NCBI GenBank assembly: GCA_031002005.1
Contig: JARYHS010013630.1
Location: 25,387,112 to 25,451,111 of the forward strand
DNA length: 64,000 nt
From: Vandiemenella viatica
Lineage: Eukaryota; Arthropoda; Insecta; Orthoptera; Morabidae
Direction: 5' to 3'
The position numbers and the translations under genes were made by a program. This document shows, piece after piece, positions 10,990 to 23,569 of this stretch (position 1 is the stretch's first letter; each line of letters opens with the position of its first letter). The notes under the pieces are model-generated. The model saw nothing but the letters and a program-made list of their open reading frames with translations. It made no database searches and had not been told where the DNA came from.

Positions 10990-11162
10990 GAAGTGTTATT
11001 CGAGGATTTTTCACCATTAGGAAGAAGGATCCACAGAATCGTCTCCCTACATCATCCACATGCTTTAATCTCTTGAAGTTGCCCAACTATCAAAAGAAGA
11101 GTACACTTCGGGAAAAGTTGAGGTATGCTGTATCTAGTAACACAGGGTTTGAACTTTCTTAA
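10990..11162 (+). CDS. UBE3B: UBE3B-like HECT E3 ubiquitin ligase, terminal exon
   Basis: This terminal coding exon starts right after the acceptor ctcttacag and completes the Gly codon split from 758. It encodes [19 protein letters not shown], then the HECT active-site loop [14 protein letters not shown], whose Cys codon is 11061-11063. It ends [16 protein letters not shown] with TAA at 11160-11162. The hydrophobic FELS tail and [14 protein letters not shown] loop are hallmarks of the UBE3B/UBE3C group, and the [20 protein letters not shown] wording fits UBE3B best as I remember it. The two exons together give 94 residues of C-lobe without a break, so the gene looks intact. An ATG at 10977 lies in the intron and is not a start. 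Confidence 0.88.
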
Positions 11163-13883
11163 CAAAGGATTATAGACTGCTACAGATATATTTTAAGCAT
11201 ATAATCATATTATTATGTAAAAAATGTATTGAGGTAACTATGTTCAAATTATCTTTTGTGTTCTTTAAGATTTTTTTGTTAGTTTTGTACACAATACTTG
11301 TTTAAACTTTAGTTCTCAATGCAGTGCAATATTACTGTTTATAGGGCTTCATGTTCATCATTAGAGTATCAAGCATTTTTAATTAAAATAAGACTGTAAT
11401 GAATGTATATTGTGGGGGAGTTAGTATTGAACTACTGCCGAAAGTAGTTCTTGAAAGCATAGAGAGTCATTTAAAGCTGTATCAAGCAATAATTACTATT
11501 CTTTTTCTTGTTGTATTCTTATACCATTTTCATGCTGTAATAATATTTTTATATGAAACATGATCGTATTTTAAGTGCATAATTGTATTTTGTCATAGCT
11601 ATTATGTTATCTTATGGTTGTGCTTTGAAATTCTAGATGATTTTCCTTGATTGTCAGGATTGTGAGTTTTATAAAACTTTAAAAAAAAAAGCCTACTGCA
11701 ATTTCCAGAGAGTACTGTAGCTTCTTTAAGCAGTTATGCTTAAATTTAAAGCAAAGTACCAAATACTCTCCTAAAAACCATCAGAGTGTTCGTAATCAAT
11801 TTGTAATTAAAATCAATATAGCTTCAAACATTTCACTGTTTACGTATTAAATTTTGTTGCTCTTTAAACAAGTTAAACGCTTTTTGAAGCTGTTACTCAG
11901 GATTTATTGCTGATTTTTCCTTCTAAAAATACAACTAGTTCACTGTTATTGCTTCCTGAACCCTATTTTCCAAGTACTTTCACTGGTACTTGCTGCATCA
12001 TATGCACTCATTAATATTTATCTCTAAAACTGAAATGAATGATGCACATTAATTTATATTTTTAGACAGCTGAAAGTATTTAAAAATGTGAATGTTGTGT
12101 ATATAAACACACACAAATGGAGTATATATTAGTTTTTGACTAAAAGTTATTTTTATAACCATTTGATACATTTGTAAAAAAACAGTACCCATATTTTTCT
12201 TCAGATTCATGTTTTACTAGTTTTTGTAGGGTTTCTTTTTTTAAATTCTGTTTCCATTTAGGTTTACATATTCTTAGGCTTTGGACTGTTGATTAAAGCA
12301 ACACTAGATACAGGAATTCACTTTGAATCTGACTTATCTGTTATTCTTCAAAGAACTGACAACCATTCATATCTCCTCTAAATGGATAATCAAACTACAG
12401 ATAATTGAATATTGTCAGTATCAAAAGCAACCTAAAATTGTCATAACAGTTCTTCCTTTCCTTCTCACTGTCCCACAGTTACTAGATTTCAGAACTCTGG
12501 TGACTTATTTTTCTTTTTGAATATTTAGAAACATGTTAAGTTTGGCCCAGTATTTATTATTGCTGGTTGGATACAAACTGAAAAACGGTGTAAATTAATA
12601 GAGAAAAGGAAGCTACTTAATTAATAGGTGATAGTAGAATGAAAAATGTGTGCATCATATCTTAGATCTTATTGTTAGTCTATTATCTAATGGGAGGTGA
12701 GAGAAAAGAAATTTGCAAATTTTCAACAAGGTACTCATCCGATACCCTCATTAGGAATAAGAGTGTTTGAGAAACATTTTTGTATTGTTTCGTGTGAGTA
12801 CAAGAATTTGTTTGATCATGAAAAATAGAACATTTTCATACCAGTAAATTTGTGTCCCATCCTTCTAACTTATCTACTATTGAAATAATTAAGAGAAGCA
12901 ACTTTGGATTAAATAGATAGCTGAGCAAATTACAATTAAGTCATTATGAACTTGATGAAAGAATTTGGGCTTTCCTGGTGTATAAACCTTCTCGGGCCTT
13001 CCACATGGGGAAACTATTAACTTGTTACACTCTTCCTGTGGGAGGCTCAAAAACAAGTTGTACAGTTATTAGCGTATCTATAACCTTTTTTTATTTCAAA
13101 TCAGAGTGACTATATTTGCTGGAAGAAAGTCTTATCAGAACTATTCATCTGATTGATTATGAGTTTATGCAATAAGTAACAAATAAGCAATATAAATGTT
13201 CATTAAAGAAATTATGATAATAGTGAAAATGCTATAGGCAGTAGAAATAATGAAGACTAGGGAAAGTGAACCCGTCACTACAGATGAAGGCTTCAATGAA
13301 TGTGTAAACACAATCTTTACAACATTTCGGTATAAGCTAAACCATGTTTAGTGGAGAGGTTTATGGCAGGGAGATCAGCTGTATCTATGAATAGGCCAAG
13401 TGGTTTTGGGATAGTTTGATACTAGAACTTGGTCGAGGTCTTCAGTCTTCGATCTTCTGGTGTGAGGTTCTTGGTTCTTGAGGCTGTGGGTGAAGGGAAC
13501 TAAGTACGAGTATTTCTAATGGCTTGAATAAAGTAGGAATACCCTTATTTATTGAGAAAACTGTTTAAGATATCACATGAACAATTTTGAAAAAAAAATA
13601 TTGAAATAGATGAGATCAATTGAACAGTTCAGTTGGCTGGGTTGAGGCAAAGTGAGGGAAATTCAATCCATATTGGGTTGTGCATAAGCTCTGTTGAGAT
13701 TGCAATGTCAGCCTGCACATGTCAGGTGGCGTTAATTGGCAAATTACGCACTGAGCCAACAAACAATTGCAAACACAGCTTCAGCTCTTGCTAGCTACTC
13801 AAGGAAACTTAAAAAACTCTTTTTACATACTTATTGTCAGTTACAGCACATTGAGAGATCATGAGTTATGTGGTAGGTCTCTA
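11163..13883. other. UBE3B-like 3' UTR and downstream DNA, unassigned
   Basis: This AT-rich sequence follows the stop codon. The first part must be 3' UTR, but I cannot place the cleavage site: ATTAAA occurs near 11383 and 11847 and no canonical AATAAA is obvious close by. I see no further coding exon, TIR pair or tRNA-like motif. A short stretch near 13671 (TATTGGGTTGTGCATAAG) resembles a mariner end but has no partner. Confidence 0.5.
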
Positions 13884-15144
13884 CGAGGTCTATCCCAAAA
13901 GTATCCAACCTTTCTTCATATTTCCCCCCCTGGTGTTATTCTGCATCATCGCACTGGTGGCTTCGTTCGAAGTAGTCTCCATTTGATTAAATAATATGCT
14001 CCCAACAGTCTTTCCACTTTTTGAAGTAGTCCTGGAACTTGTTTTTTGGTATTGCCTTTTGAACGTTCATCGTATTAGTTTCGAGTGTTTCTTTGTTGTC
14101 GAATTGGTGTCGTTTGAGCGGCATTTTTAATCTTGGGAACAACCAAAGTCTCAGGAAGCTACGTCACGACTGTACATATGCTGATGGAGTTGTATGACTT
14201 TGTGCTTTGTCAAATATTGCTGCCTGAGGTTCCATGCATGTGCTGGCGCATTATTGTGATGAAGAAGTCACCACTTGACCAAAGATGATGCCATTTTCTT
14301 CTAATTGTGTCATGCAGCATTTTCATAACTTCAAGATAATATTCTTTGTCGATCATCTGACCTTTAGGGGCATATTTTTGGTGCATAACACCCTCATAAT
14401 AAAAAGAAACAATCAGGAACAAGTTAACATTGCTCCGACTTTGGCGTCCTTTTATTGGTCGTGGCTCTGACGACAGCTTCCACTGTGAAGACTGTCATTT
14501 TGTTTCAGGATCATAACCAGTCATAATCTTTTTAAACAGATTTTCATCATTATTGACCATTTCCAAATTGTCTTGAGTGATTTCAAGGTGAAGGTTTTAC
14601 TGCTCCACCGTTAGCAATTTGGACGAATTTTGCATACACATGAACCATTTGCAAATTTTGAGTTAAAGTCTTGAAAAGACTAGTTTTTGGTATTCCAAGA
14701 TCACTCAGTCAATAAATGATATTCGTTGATCGCAAGTCGCACACGTTCAATATTATCCAGTATTTTTGTTATCGAAGGACACCCAGAGTGTGGGTTACTA
14801 TCAACGGATGTGCAGCCATCTTTCAACCACTTATACTGCTCTTTTATTTGTGTTTTGCTCAGACACTCGTCCCCCCCTCAATGGCCTCCGCTTAACTCTT
14901 TTAGAGTTTAAAGCAAAATTTAATTCAAATTCGTTGCTCCAATCTTTCTGTAATTTTTACAATATTAAAATGTGATGAACATACAAAACACTTGGTAAAT
15001 AAATGCACTCTGCACATGAACTAAGACATCCCAGTGACAACTTTAGCATCTAGGGGTTTGTGAAGCCTTTCTGTTGACTCTCATACCTGGCATATGGCAC
15101 TAAAATTTTCAGGAGCGTATCAGATATTTTTGGGATAGACCTCA
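13884..15144 (-). mobile_element. mariner-3 transposon, heavily decayed
   Basis: The element is flanked by TA at 13882-13883 and 15145-15146. The ends are CGAGGTCTATCCCAAAAGTA at the left and the complement of TGAGGTCTATCCCAAAAATA at the right. It is 1261 bp long. Minus-strand relics of the transposase include a linker near 14790 (TSVDSNPHSGCPSITK, then NIERVRLAI) and a block ending at 14210 (FLIVSFYYEGVMHQKYAPKG, then HHLWSSGDFF). Many stops and frameshifts are present. Confidence 0.9.
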
Positions 15145-15146
15145 TA

Positions 15147-16749
15147 CATGTAATCATCTGATCTCCTTGCCTTATGTTTTACGTCTAAACACACAGCCCT
15201 CCTGCCTTTTTCTGTGGTGAGTGATGGGTTTATCTTCCTTGTCCTTCCTTTTTCATTAAAGAAAGTAAGATTGCATGTAAGAATGTTGCAAAGACAGAGT
15301 ACACAAAAAAGGTCTTGTGTTATAACCTGTGTTATAGTTCTTTTCAGATGCATCCAACAAAATTCTTTTTCTCTATTAATGAGATGTATTGTCATGAAAA
15401 TTAAGTTAATGGTGTTTTCTCATTGTTGTATGTTAATATAGTTTTCATGGAAAACTAACTGAGTACAAATATAGTTTCAATGACCTAATTCTCCATCATC
15501 ATCTTCAGGTGAAGTGTAGATCAGGCTGGAAAACCTGAACTTTATAGCTCCCCCTGTAGAGCTTAGTTGTAGAAATATTGTTTCTAAATACCATTTTTAC
15601 TCGGTTAATTTCTCAAGAAGAATGCATTAATAAAAATGAAGAATATCTGTTGTAAATGACACTCATTTCTTCCAATTTGATGTTGTGTCTTGGGTAGCCA
15701 ATAGTGTTTCAGCTATTTTATTTTTATTACTGCTAAATCATCAGAGCCAAGCTGCATCTGACTATTTATCTGATTTATGTCGGGATGAATTGTGGTTGTT
15801 GCATTGTCAGTGATAGAAACTTATATAACATTTTACTCAGCTCCATAATGTCCTGTGGATACAAACTTGATATCCTTATTTTGATTAATAGTATATTATA
15901 TTTTTTAAAAACAGCATTAGTTTCACAGAAAACATAGTTATTTCAACAGAGTACAAAATTGATAAAAATATACAGTAATTCAACTGCTAGTAGTATCTCA
16001 TTTAAATATTTAATAAAAAAAGTTGTTTTAACCTTGACAAAAAATTAATCACATATAATTAATTTTAGTTATGTTAAACAGTAATTATGGGGTATTTTGC
16101 ATTTTTACAACGATGAGCAAGTTCTCTCTCTCCACAAACTGTCAGCCTTGTCTTCTAACATGAAAATATTTTAAGAAAACACTGTCCTCCAATCCTTTAC
16201 AATTATTCCATCACACTTCCACTGTGGCTTGTGACAGTGTTATCCAGAATTTCTTTGGCCAGGCAAAACCTCGTGCTGTGGCTAAATTAGGTTGTAACAC
16301 ACAATGACCTTTCCCGTCTCTTGTCTGTGTCCATTCACCTCATACCACTGCTCTGCTGACAATTATTTATGGCATGTGGGAGTACATCAAAACACTAGGA
16401 CAATTCCTCTCCGTGCCTTATTTCTTAATGGCAACAAGTACTGTACGCTGTGTTCTAATAATTGAAATACCGTACACCTTGTTCTAAATATTAAAATTAC
16501 ATAATGAACCAATTTCAATCATTGCACAGTTTTTATCTTAGCTAACTTATGTCTAATGTTATTGGAAAGTAACATCACTTACAAAAAATGTTGGCTGAAA
16601 GGCTGCAACTCTCTTTCTAAATAAAGATGCATTCAAAACATCGAAATTTTTAGGTGTAAATCCCTCATCAATATAAAAATGTATCTTCTTCTCATGTCGA
16701 TGACAGCATCAGATATGTGGTAGACAATGCAATGGCTTTGTCAGTAATT
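15147..16749. other. Unassigned AT-rich stretch
   Basis: No gene, TIR pair, tRNA-like box or LINE motif is recognised here. A minus-strand open run at 15120-15395 overlaps the mariner-3 end and has no motif I recognise. The rest is low-complexity AT-rich DNA. Confidence 0.4.
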
Positions 16750-17032
16750 GATTGGAGTAGAGATGGGTCATTTGCGAGTGAACCAGTTCTTTAGAACAGT
16801 TCTTTTGAAAGAGGGAGTGAGCTATCGCTCACTAAAAGTGAGCGGTAGTTTTTCTTGGTGGCCATAATGATGGTGGCATGTCGGCCTTGATTCAACTTCA
16901 ATCGAGTGTGTGCCAACAATAAGTTGGTTTCAGCTTTGACACTCTTGACTGACCCATGTTTGTTCTCTGCTCTACGCTGTTTATTGTTTATCCACTACAC
17001 TCTGAAAAAATAAGAAATCCCAAAGATCGAGA

Positions 17033-17205
17033 AGAGCCAGTTCGTTCACGACGTTCTCTGATTCCAGCACTCAGTGCAGAAAGAGCCAGTTCATTGGTGA
17101 TGTTCTCTGATTCCAGCACTCAGCGCGGAAAAAGCTAGTTCGTTCGCGATGTTCTCCGATTCCAGCGCTCAGCACAGTGCGGAGCAGTGCCACTGGGGAG
17201 CTAGT
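17033..17205. repeat. ~50-bp minisatellite inside hAT family 1 copy 2
   Basis: About three tandem units of roughly 50 bp are present, each with GAGCCAGTTCGTTC, a GATGTTCTC core, GATTCCAGCACTCAG and GCGGAAA. They are the reverse complement of the units at 2697-2930. The core drifts between units but the GTTC edges are kept. Confidence 0.82.
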
Positions 17206-17264
17206 TCTTTCAAATCTGATGTCCTGCTCCACTTCTCTCTCTCTCTCTCTCTCTCTCTCTTTCA

Positions 17265-17419
17265 CCGGTCTGCATAATTTGTGTATCCCAGCTACAAGCG
17301 TGCCTTGTGAAAGATTATTTTCAAAAACTGGACAAATTTGCACTGAAAAAAGAATTAGGCTGCTGAATGGCAAAATAACTAAAATTTTATTTGCGAACAA
17401 TAACCTTCATTTCATTTAA
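17265..17419 (+). pseudogene. hAT transposase C-terminal dimerisation-domain relic
   Basis: An open run ending in a stop at 17417-17419 encodes NLCIPATSVPCERLFSKTGQ, then TEKRIRLLNGKITKILFANNN. This is the classic hAT C-terminal dimerisation motif (P-x-S-x-x-x-E-R-x-F, then R-x-x-L-x-x-x-x-x-x-x-L-x-F-x-x-N). Only this last part of the ~600-residue transposase survives, with the minisatellite where the rest should be. The element would depend on a transposase supplied in trans. Confidence 0.88.
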
Positions 17420-18654
17420 AACAAAAATTTATTTAAAATTTATTGTACTTTGTGTTTGTAAATAAATTAATGTAAAACTAACTATGCTCAAACTTTCTCT
17501 CAAATATTCCCAGCAATCCGAACAATATTTCATTGACGCTTCGAAATGGCCTTTTCTGCGTGAAAGTAAACCGGTAGTATTTAAGAAACAAAAATGTTTC
17601 AGAATAAATACAAAAATAAATTAAAATAACCGTTGTGAGATTAACCTAAGAAATCAGACTAAATTTAAATAAAATGGACAGATACTACACTCAAAATGGA
17701 TGTAACTGCTCTTTTTTTTTAAAAAAAAAAAAAAAAAAAAACTGAGCTAGTGAACTGATGAACCATTGAAAAGGACTAGTTCTTTTCATAGATTGATCAA
17801 ATGAGCACCACTCTTTTTAGTTAGTCACTTTGCCCACCTCTAGATTGGAGGTCAAATTGGGATACATTCATTCCAATTTGTGGACAAGATAGTAGGTGTA
17901 CCATGGTTTCCCTCTCCCCACACGAACATGTGGTATCTGGCTGTTCTCCCAGGTATCGCCAAGTGGCAAGAGTATCTTTGCAATGGCCAACTCCAACTCA
18001 AATCCTGTTTAACAACTTACATATGGGTGATGGTTGATCAGACCCAGGTGTTTTGGCTTGATCCACTCCAAATCATGTCGCACTCTCTTCTCCCAAGCCA
18101 ATGTTCTTTCATTGCTTGGTGATCCATTTAGTGGCTTTGAAGTCCACATAAAGTGTCTTCAGCTTCTAATAAAAATGTATTATCATGTGGCTGGTGTGCA
18201 GTTCCTCCTGTGCATACCATCTTGTTCTTCTGATTAAGGGTTTAAATCCAAATAATTCAGTATTTTCTTTGAGTCTTTACTTTTTGTGTGTTTTAACACC
18301 ATCCTGCCATCACCTTTAGAAGTGGTAATTCCTTCTTCTATCTATATTTTTATTTCCAGTTGCTAATCTGCATATTTTGTTTACATCAAATATTTGGTGT
18401 TTCAGCACAGTAGGTATAATTCTTGCTAACGGTTCTGAGAACTGGTAAAACAGTTATTACGATGGAGCTCATACCCAATGGCAATTTCCTTAAAAGCTTA
18501 CTTTTGCATTACATAAATTTTTAGTTTAAATTCTTTCACAATTCAAGACAAATTGTTCAGCACATCCTCAATAACTTCTACCATTCCTTGGCGCCTTTAT
18601 GCCTGTAATCATATAATAATTTATCAAGGTGATCTGCCATGTAATAGTTTTGTA

Positions 18655-18816
18655 GTACCCGGGCCCGCCGGCTGATGGGGGGGGGCCCCAGGCCTCGAAG
18701 CAAGAATCCACCCATTGTCACCCGGCTAGTTTGTAGAGCCTTGTAGATCTAAAAAAAAAGTCACCCATTTTACCCCGGACCCGAAATTCCTAGCGCTGGC
18801 CCTGCTTGTGTCCTTT
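18655..18816. mobile_element. Possible short hAT-like MITE
   Basis: An isolated GC-rich patch in AT-rich DNA. The right end, read in complement, is CAGGGCCAGCGCTAGGAATT, which resembles hAT ends that start CAGGGCC. The left end CCCGGGCCCGCCGGCTGATG does not pair well, and no 8-bp duplication is evident. The assignment is tentative. Confidence 0.35.
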
Positions 18817-20934
18817 CTTCTTGTGACTTCCAACCAAGTTAATTACCAGTTGTGTTCTATAGTAATTTCTTTAGTAAATATGGTTGCCGTCTTTAGCACA
18901 TGATTTATCTTCTGTATTTGATGCACAGTGATAATAATCATCATTATCTTTAGAATTTTAGTGAGTTTTATGGCACATCTTCTTCCAGGGGTTGTGCTTA
19001 TTTTCAAAGCAAGGTTCCATCTACTACTGGCTTGCTGGGTCTATCGTAGTTCTGATGTCATCTGTCTGTGAAATGTGTAACTTGTGTTCTATGTGATCAT
19101 TGTATTTTTTTTTGTGACGTGTAGTTTATTTGGTGGAGATTGGAGGCTGTCCCAGCATTCGTGTAGATGATTGTAGAAAACTGCAAAATGTGCATTCGTG
19201 AGAGTCTCATGGTCTGACTAATGTTTTCTATCCCATTCCCCTCACTTTTCTAGTTCATTCCCTCATCACACTTTCCGATAGATATAAGCTTTTAAAACCT
19301 TTCCTGAAAATTTGTCCTGCTCAAATGAGATATGCCAAGAATGCCAAGACATTTTTGCAGTAAAATATTAAAATGTGATGATTGTGGATGAGAAAAATTA
19401 TTCTTATTAATGTAATGATTTTTTGGTAAAACAACCTACCACTAACCTTTATTCTTTGAGGAAGAGATTGGGTATTTACAGTAAGCTAGAATGATTAAAG
19501 ATTATTCATGAGTGAACATGTCTATTGGTTTCCAAGCTATCCAGGTGGCATTGGCATGGAAACTATTTATTTGGGACACATAAACCTTCAACATCATACA
19601 GAAAATTTTCATATGGCAAATGTGCTATTCCGGTTGTGTAATGTGTAGTTTTTAAGCTGTAATTAAGAGACTAACCCACTTTTTTCTAGATGATAACAGA
19701 AATCCACCTGATAACCATAATCATTGCTAGCATCATTTTCAGAATGTGGGTAGTATAAAATGCTGTGGCAAACTGGCAGGTTTACCTACCATGACAGGCA
19801 GTTTGATGGAAGAATAAATATTGGTCAATTAAGTTAAATGTAAAGTAACTGTATAAAAATTTGAAGCTTAGGAAAAAGGAAGTGGGCGATATAAAAAATA
19901 ATGGAAAGGGAAATTAACCCACCACATACCAAAGTTGATGGCTGCGACAAGAGGAAACACTTAAGGCGGATACACAAATACAATATTTTGATATTAACCT
20001 CTTCATGTAATAGAGAACAAACTATTTGGTTCCAGATGTGTGTGCACATAGAATGTCACTCCATGACTCTCATATAAAAATTTGGAATACAATATTCAAT
20101 ACACTATTCTGGGTGATTCAACTATGTTTTCTGTGACAGAGTTATAAGCTTAAAAGCATGATATATTTTTATCTAAATGTAAGGAGTATCCACAAATGTA
20201 TTTATGTTATTCTTGATTAATCAAAACTAGTCTGAAAAATTCTCAGCTGTGTATATTGGCAAACTACTGAAAAGAAATATCATGAAAATTTGGTAACTAT
20301 CACACTCTACAAACAAATATAAGTTTAATATAGTAATATGTAAATTTATTTGTCATTTCAATGTAGATTAATGAGTATAATAAGCTAGGCTGAAAACTTA
20401 TACTGCTACTATTGTCTGAATGTAAAGAGCCATCTAATTTACACTGTATGTTTCCTGACTAAATGGTCTTATGTTTTTACTGTTAGACGCACACTGCAAT
20501 CAATATAAGTTGTTTATCATTTCTTCTCAGTATTGTGATGATAAAAAAATAAATTAAACCATTTTTGTATTTTATTAAACTATGGTAGATGACCAGTGTG
20601 ACAATTTCATGAATGAAATACAATAAATAGTGAGATTGGTGGGTTTGTAGTTGCCTGAAAGAAGAACTGCTCATTTGTAGCAATATCCTGGTACTGCTGT
20701 CTAGTGGTAATGCAATCAAAGCCAATGCAAAAATTTCATGAATAAATTTTTTACATAGGAACTGTATACCGCAACACAAAAAGATAACCAAAATGCTCAT
20801 TACTGTAGAAAAAACATACAGTTTGCTGATCGTGATGTGTGGTACTGCTGTCGAGTGATAATGTGATCAGTCCTTATCAATGCCAGTGAAGCATAGTGGC
20901 CTGAATCTGATTTATCTCATATTTGACCTTGACA

Positions 20935-21240
20935 GTTACTACTTTTGCCCTTTAAGGACCAAATTCAGTAAAATTCCTTTCTTAGTTTATAATGTTACCA
21001 AAGTCGATACCTTAATCCTTAAAATGGTATTTATTGATTTTGGTTAGTTATGAAGTAGGATAAGTGGCTCGTCACCAAAAACACCTTTCAGAAATAATGA
21101 TACTTTTGCTCTTTATGTGTCAAATTCTGAAAAATTCCTTTCTTAATTTATGATGTTACCAAAGCAGAGATCTTAATGTTTAAAATGATACCTCATTTAT
21201 CAATTTTGGTTAGGTATGATCAGAGATAAGTGGCTCATCA
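20935..21240 (+). repeat. Diverged tandem pair, ~170 bp unit
   Basis: The segment at about 20940-21095 (ACTACTTTTGCCCTTTAAGG, then AAATTCCTTTCTTAGTTTAT, GATTTTGGTTAG, AAGTGGCTCGTCACCA) recurs at about 21105-21245 (ACTTTTGCTCTTTATGTGTC, AAATTCCTTTCTTAATTTAT, AATTTTGGTTAG, AAGTGGCTCATCATGA). The two copies are clearly related and diverged. There is no coding content. Confidence 0.7.
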
Positions 21241-22477
21241 TGAAAAAAATATATATGTGATTTAATTTTGAATGGACATTTTCCTTTAAACATGTTTTTC
21301 ATTTCAGAAAAATAAAAAAAAATAAAAAATTTGACTTTTTGTCACATCATCATTTTACATCTTTTTTTTCTAATTTATCAGGTTTTAGACATTATATCCA
21401 TGTATAAATAATTGGTGAAATAACATGAACACTAAAGATATAGTTAATTGAGTTTGTGAGTTAATCATTTTAGACAAATGCACCATTGATTGTCTGTTGT
21501 CCAAAATATTATCTAATAATACAGAAAATGTGAAACTAGCTGTGATATACTATTTTAAAATAGATTCTAAAGAAGAGAAATGCTATGATAAATGTAAAAA
21601 ATTATGGTGTGTAAAATAGAATATACTATGCATATACATAGGAATTTTAAGACTGCTTCTGCAAATTTGAGTGAGTATGAAATATGTAGGCTGTAAACCA
21701 CTGTAAGTGTTTGTAGGACTACATTTTGCTGATAATTGTTTGTGATATTATATTTGTATAAAGTCTACAGTTTCAAAAATGTGATGATACAATGCTCCAC
21801 TATTTTCTCAAACTGAGATGTTTTACATTTCTCATGTATGGTATATGAAATGGCTAAATGATCAAAGACAGGGGTACTATTTCATTGTAAACTGTATATT
21901 TGTATTGTCTGTAACATGTTGTTTGTATGTTTAAAGATATGTCATGAATATGTATATACATCGTTATGTACACGTATCAGTCTTACAGAAGAAAAGAAAT
22001 TTTTGAAACTATGATTTTCATTTAATTGAAACGCCCTTCCATTTATTTCCTTACATAATTACTGAAATGTAGTATTATAATTTTGTAAAGCCTACAAACA
22101 CTCTTGCCCCATCAGTTCAGTTATCACTTTTTCAGTTACTCAATTTCTGCTGCTATTTTTTAAAAACACTTAACAAGTTTCTACACAAAAAATAAATATT
22201 AATTTTAAAAATTGTTGTAGAGACTTTTGAAACATGGTGATATAAAATAGATATAAAGTAGTTTATATAAAACTACATTTTATCGTTTTACACTGGTAGG
22301 ATAGTGTAATAATTAACACCATAATGTTAAGACCATAGTAAAAATCCATCATTTAATGTAGTAGATGTAGAAGTAGTATGGCCTAGGAACATACATTAAA
22401 ATAATTAACCAAGGTTAATTTTTTTAATAAGTCAATTTGAGGTAAGTCCCCCTTTCGAGGACTGTAAATATTTTTAG

Positions 22478-23348
22478 TAATACCCTTCCACAAAGGAGGG
22501 GGTCGAAAACTACAGGCCGATCAGCTTGACATCAGTGGTAAGTAAATTAATGGAGAGATTGATATGCATTCACATCAGAAATATCTGTGAGGAATGTAAG
22601 TGGTTTACATGTTGTCAACACGGCATTAGGCAAGGATATTCGTGTGAAACTCAGTTAGTAGGTATAATATATTTTGGATAAGGAGGCCAAACTGCTAGTA
22701 TAGAACTAGATCTTTCAAATGCTTTTTGACAGAACCATAAATGGTGTTAAATAAGGTTAAAATTATTGGAGTGTGCTGGGTAGAATAATTTTCTTACCAA
22801 GTGTGGTAGTTGAGCGGTAACACACTGGCCTCACATTGAGGAGGACATGGGTTTGAATCCCCATATTAGCATCCAGATTTGGGCTTCCATGGTTTCCACA
22901 AATCACTCCTGGCGAATGCCAGGATGGTTCCTTCAAGCCAAATTCCTTCCCATTCCTTACCCACAAGTTCTTTCCCACCTCTGATGACCTCAATGACAAC
23001 CAGCCATAAAACCTGAAGCAAAAAATAATTCTTTGAGGGTGGAAATCTAAAAGTTAGGGTAGGGATGCAGTAGCAAAAGAAGACGAAATGAAAATGGGAC
23101 TGGGTAGCATATTTTGACCATTGCTATTCATTATTCTAATAAATGGTTGTGTTGATGGTTTACTATCAGAAGTTAGGTTCTTTATTGATGCCATAATGCT
23201 ACACAATAGGGTAAAAATGGTACAGGACTGTGAACAGCTGCAGGGTGGTCTGGAGAGTTAAAGTTGAAATTCATATAGGGGAAAGTTAGTGGGGAATTGC
23301 CACTGGGTTGTCTGCACCCTTGCAATTATATATCTTTAAATTAATTAA
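22478..23348 (+). mobile_element. LINE-A copy, internally deleted, interrupted by a SINE
   Basis: Translation gives RT text VENYRPISLTSVVSKLMERL, then HIRNICEECKWF...HGIRQGYSCETQLVG (22500-22670). A later RT part (LLFIILINGCVDGLL, then a damaged FADD region; DCEQLQGGLES) lies at 23110-23265. The 3' terminus (GGGAATTGCCACTGG, then TTGCAATTATAT) ends near 23348. A tRNA-derived SINE interrupts it at about 22797-23027. The C-terminal third of the RT is missing. Confidence 0.8.
22797..23027 (+). mobile_element. tRNA-derived SINE, copy 1 (oldest-looking)
   Basis: The head contains Pol III-type boxes: an A-box-like GTAGTTGAGCGG near 22806 and a B-box-like GGTTTGAATCCC near 22850. The body is shared with copies 2 and 3: CATCCAGATTTGGGCTTCCA, a TGGTTTCC..AAATCACTCC block, GAATGCCAGGATGGTTCCTT and CTTCCCATTCCTTACCC. 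The tail is short and A-rich. It is more diverged than the copies at 30287 and 38295. Confidence 0.88.
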
Positions 23349-23569
23349 ATTGTTGTGGCTAAGACAGTCATTTGGAGATGTTTGAAGGGGAGGAATAGAA
23401 CAACCATGTTCAACACATTTGAGTTTGGTGATATGTAATAAAAGAGCAGTTGAATCTGTTTTGTATCAGTGCAAACAGGATGTTAATGAAAATTTGATAT
23501 TAAATGATAGTGTAGGTTTTAAAAAATAAAGATGATCAGAGGTAAAAGGAGGTGAGGGGATTTATAAGA

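Larger units (their letters stand above)
16758..17842 (+). mobile_element. hAT transposon family 1, copy 2
   Basis: An exact 8-bp target duplication GATTGGAG lies at 16750-16757 and 17843-17850. The termini are TAGAGATGGGTCATTTGCGA at the left and the complement of TAGAGGTGGGCAAAGTGACT at the right. This is the same family as 2114-3670 but in the opposite orientation and without the nested LINE. It carries the family minisatellite (17033-17205), a (CT)n run (about 17233-17261), a transposase C-terminal relic and an A-rich run near 17720-17740. Confidence 0.92.
17851..22477. other. Long stretch, mostly unassigned
   Basis: About 4.6 kb of AT-rich DNA with no convincing coding region. Exceptions are a GC-rich patch at 18655-18816 (next entry) and poly-A/T tracts. 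The sequence near 20930-21020 and 21090-21240 repeats itself: CAAATTC..AAATTCCTTTCTTA, then GATGTTACCAAAG..GAT..CTTAAT and GGCTC(G/A)TCA. This gives two diverged direct copies about 170 bp apart. Confidence 0.45.

Noticed and set aside
10977..11162. ORF starting at the ATG at 10977 as a separate small gene
   Set aside because: The ATG lies in the intron before an acceptor; the conserved HECT sequence starts at 10990 and joins exon 647-758 in phase.
13671..13690. Mariner terminus TATTGGGTTGTGCATAAG
   Set aside because: No partner end or transposase relic nearby; a single short resemblance.
15120..15395. piggyBac-like C-terminal Cys-rich domain on the minus strand
   Set aside because: Cysteine spacing does not fit and no DDE region or TTAA-flanked ends were found.
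17233..17261. (CT)n run as a CRISPR-like or regulatory repeat
   Set aside because: Simple dinucleotide microsatellite inside a hAT element.
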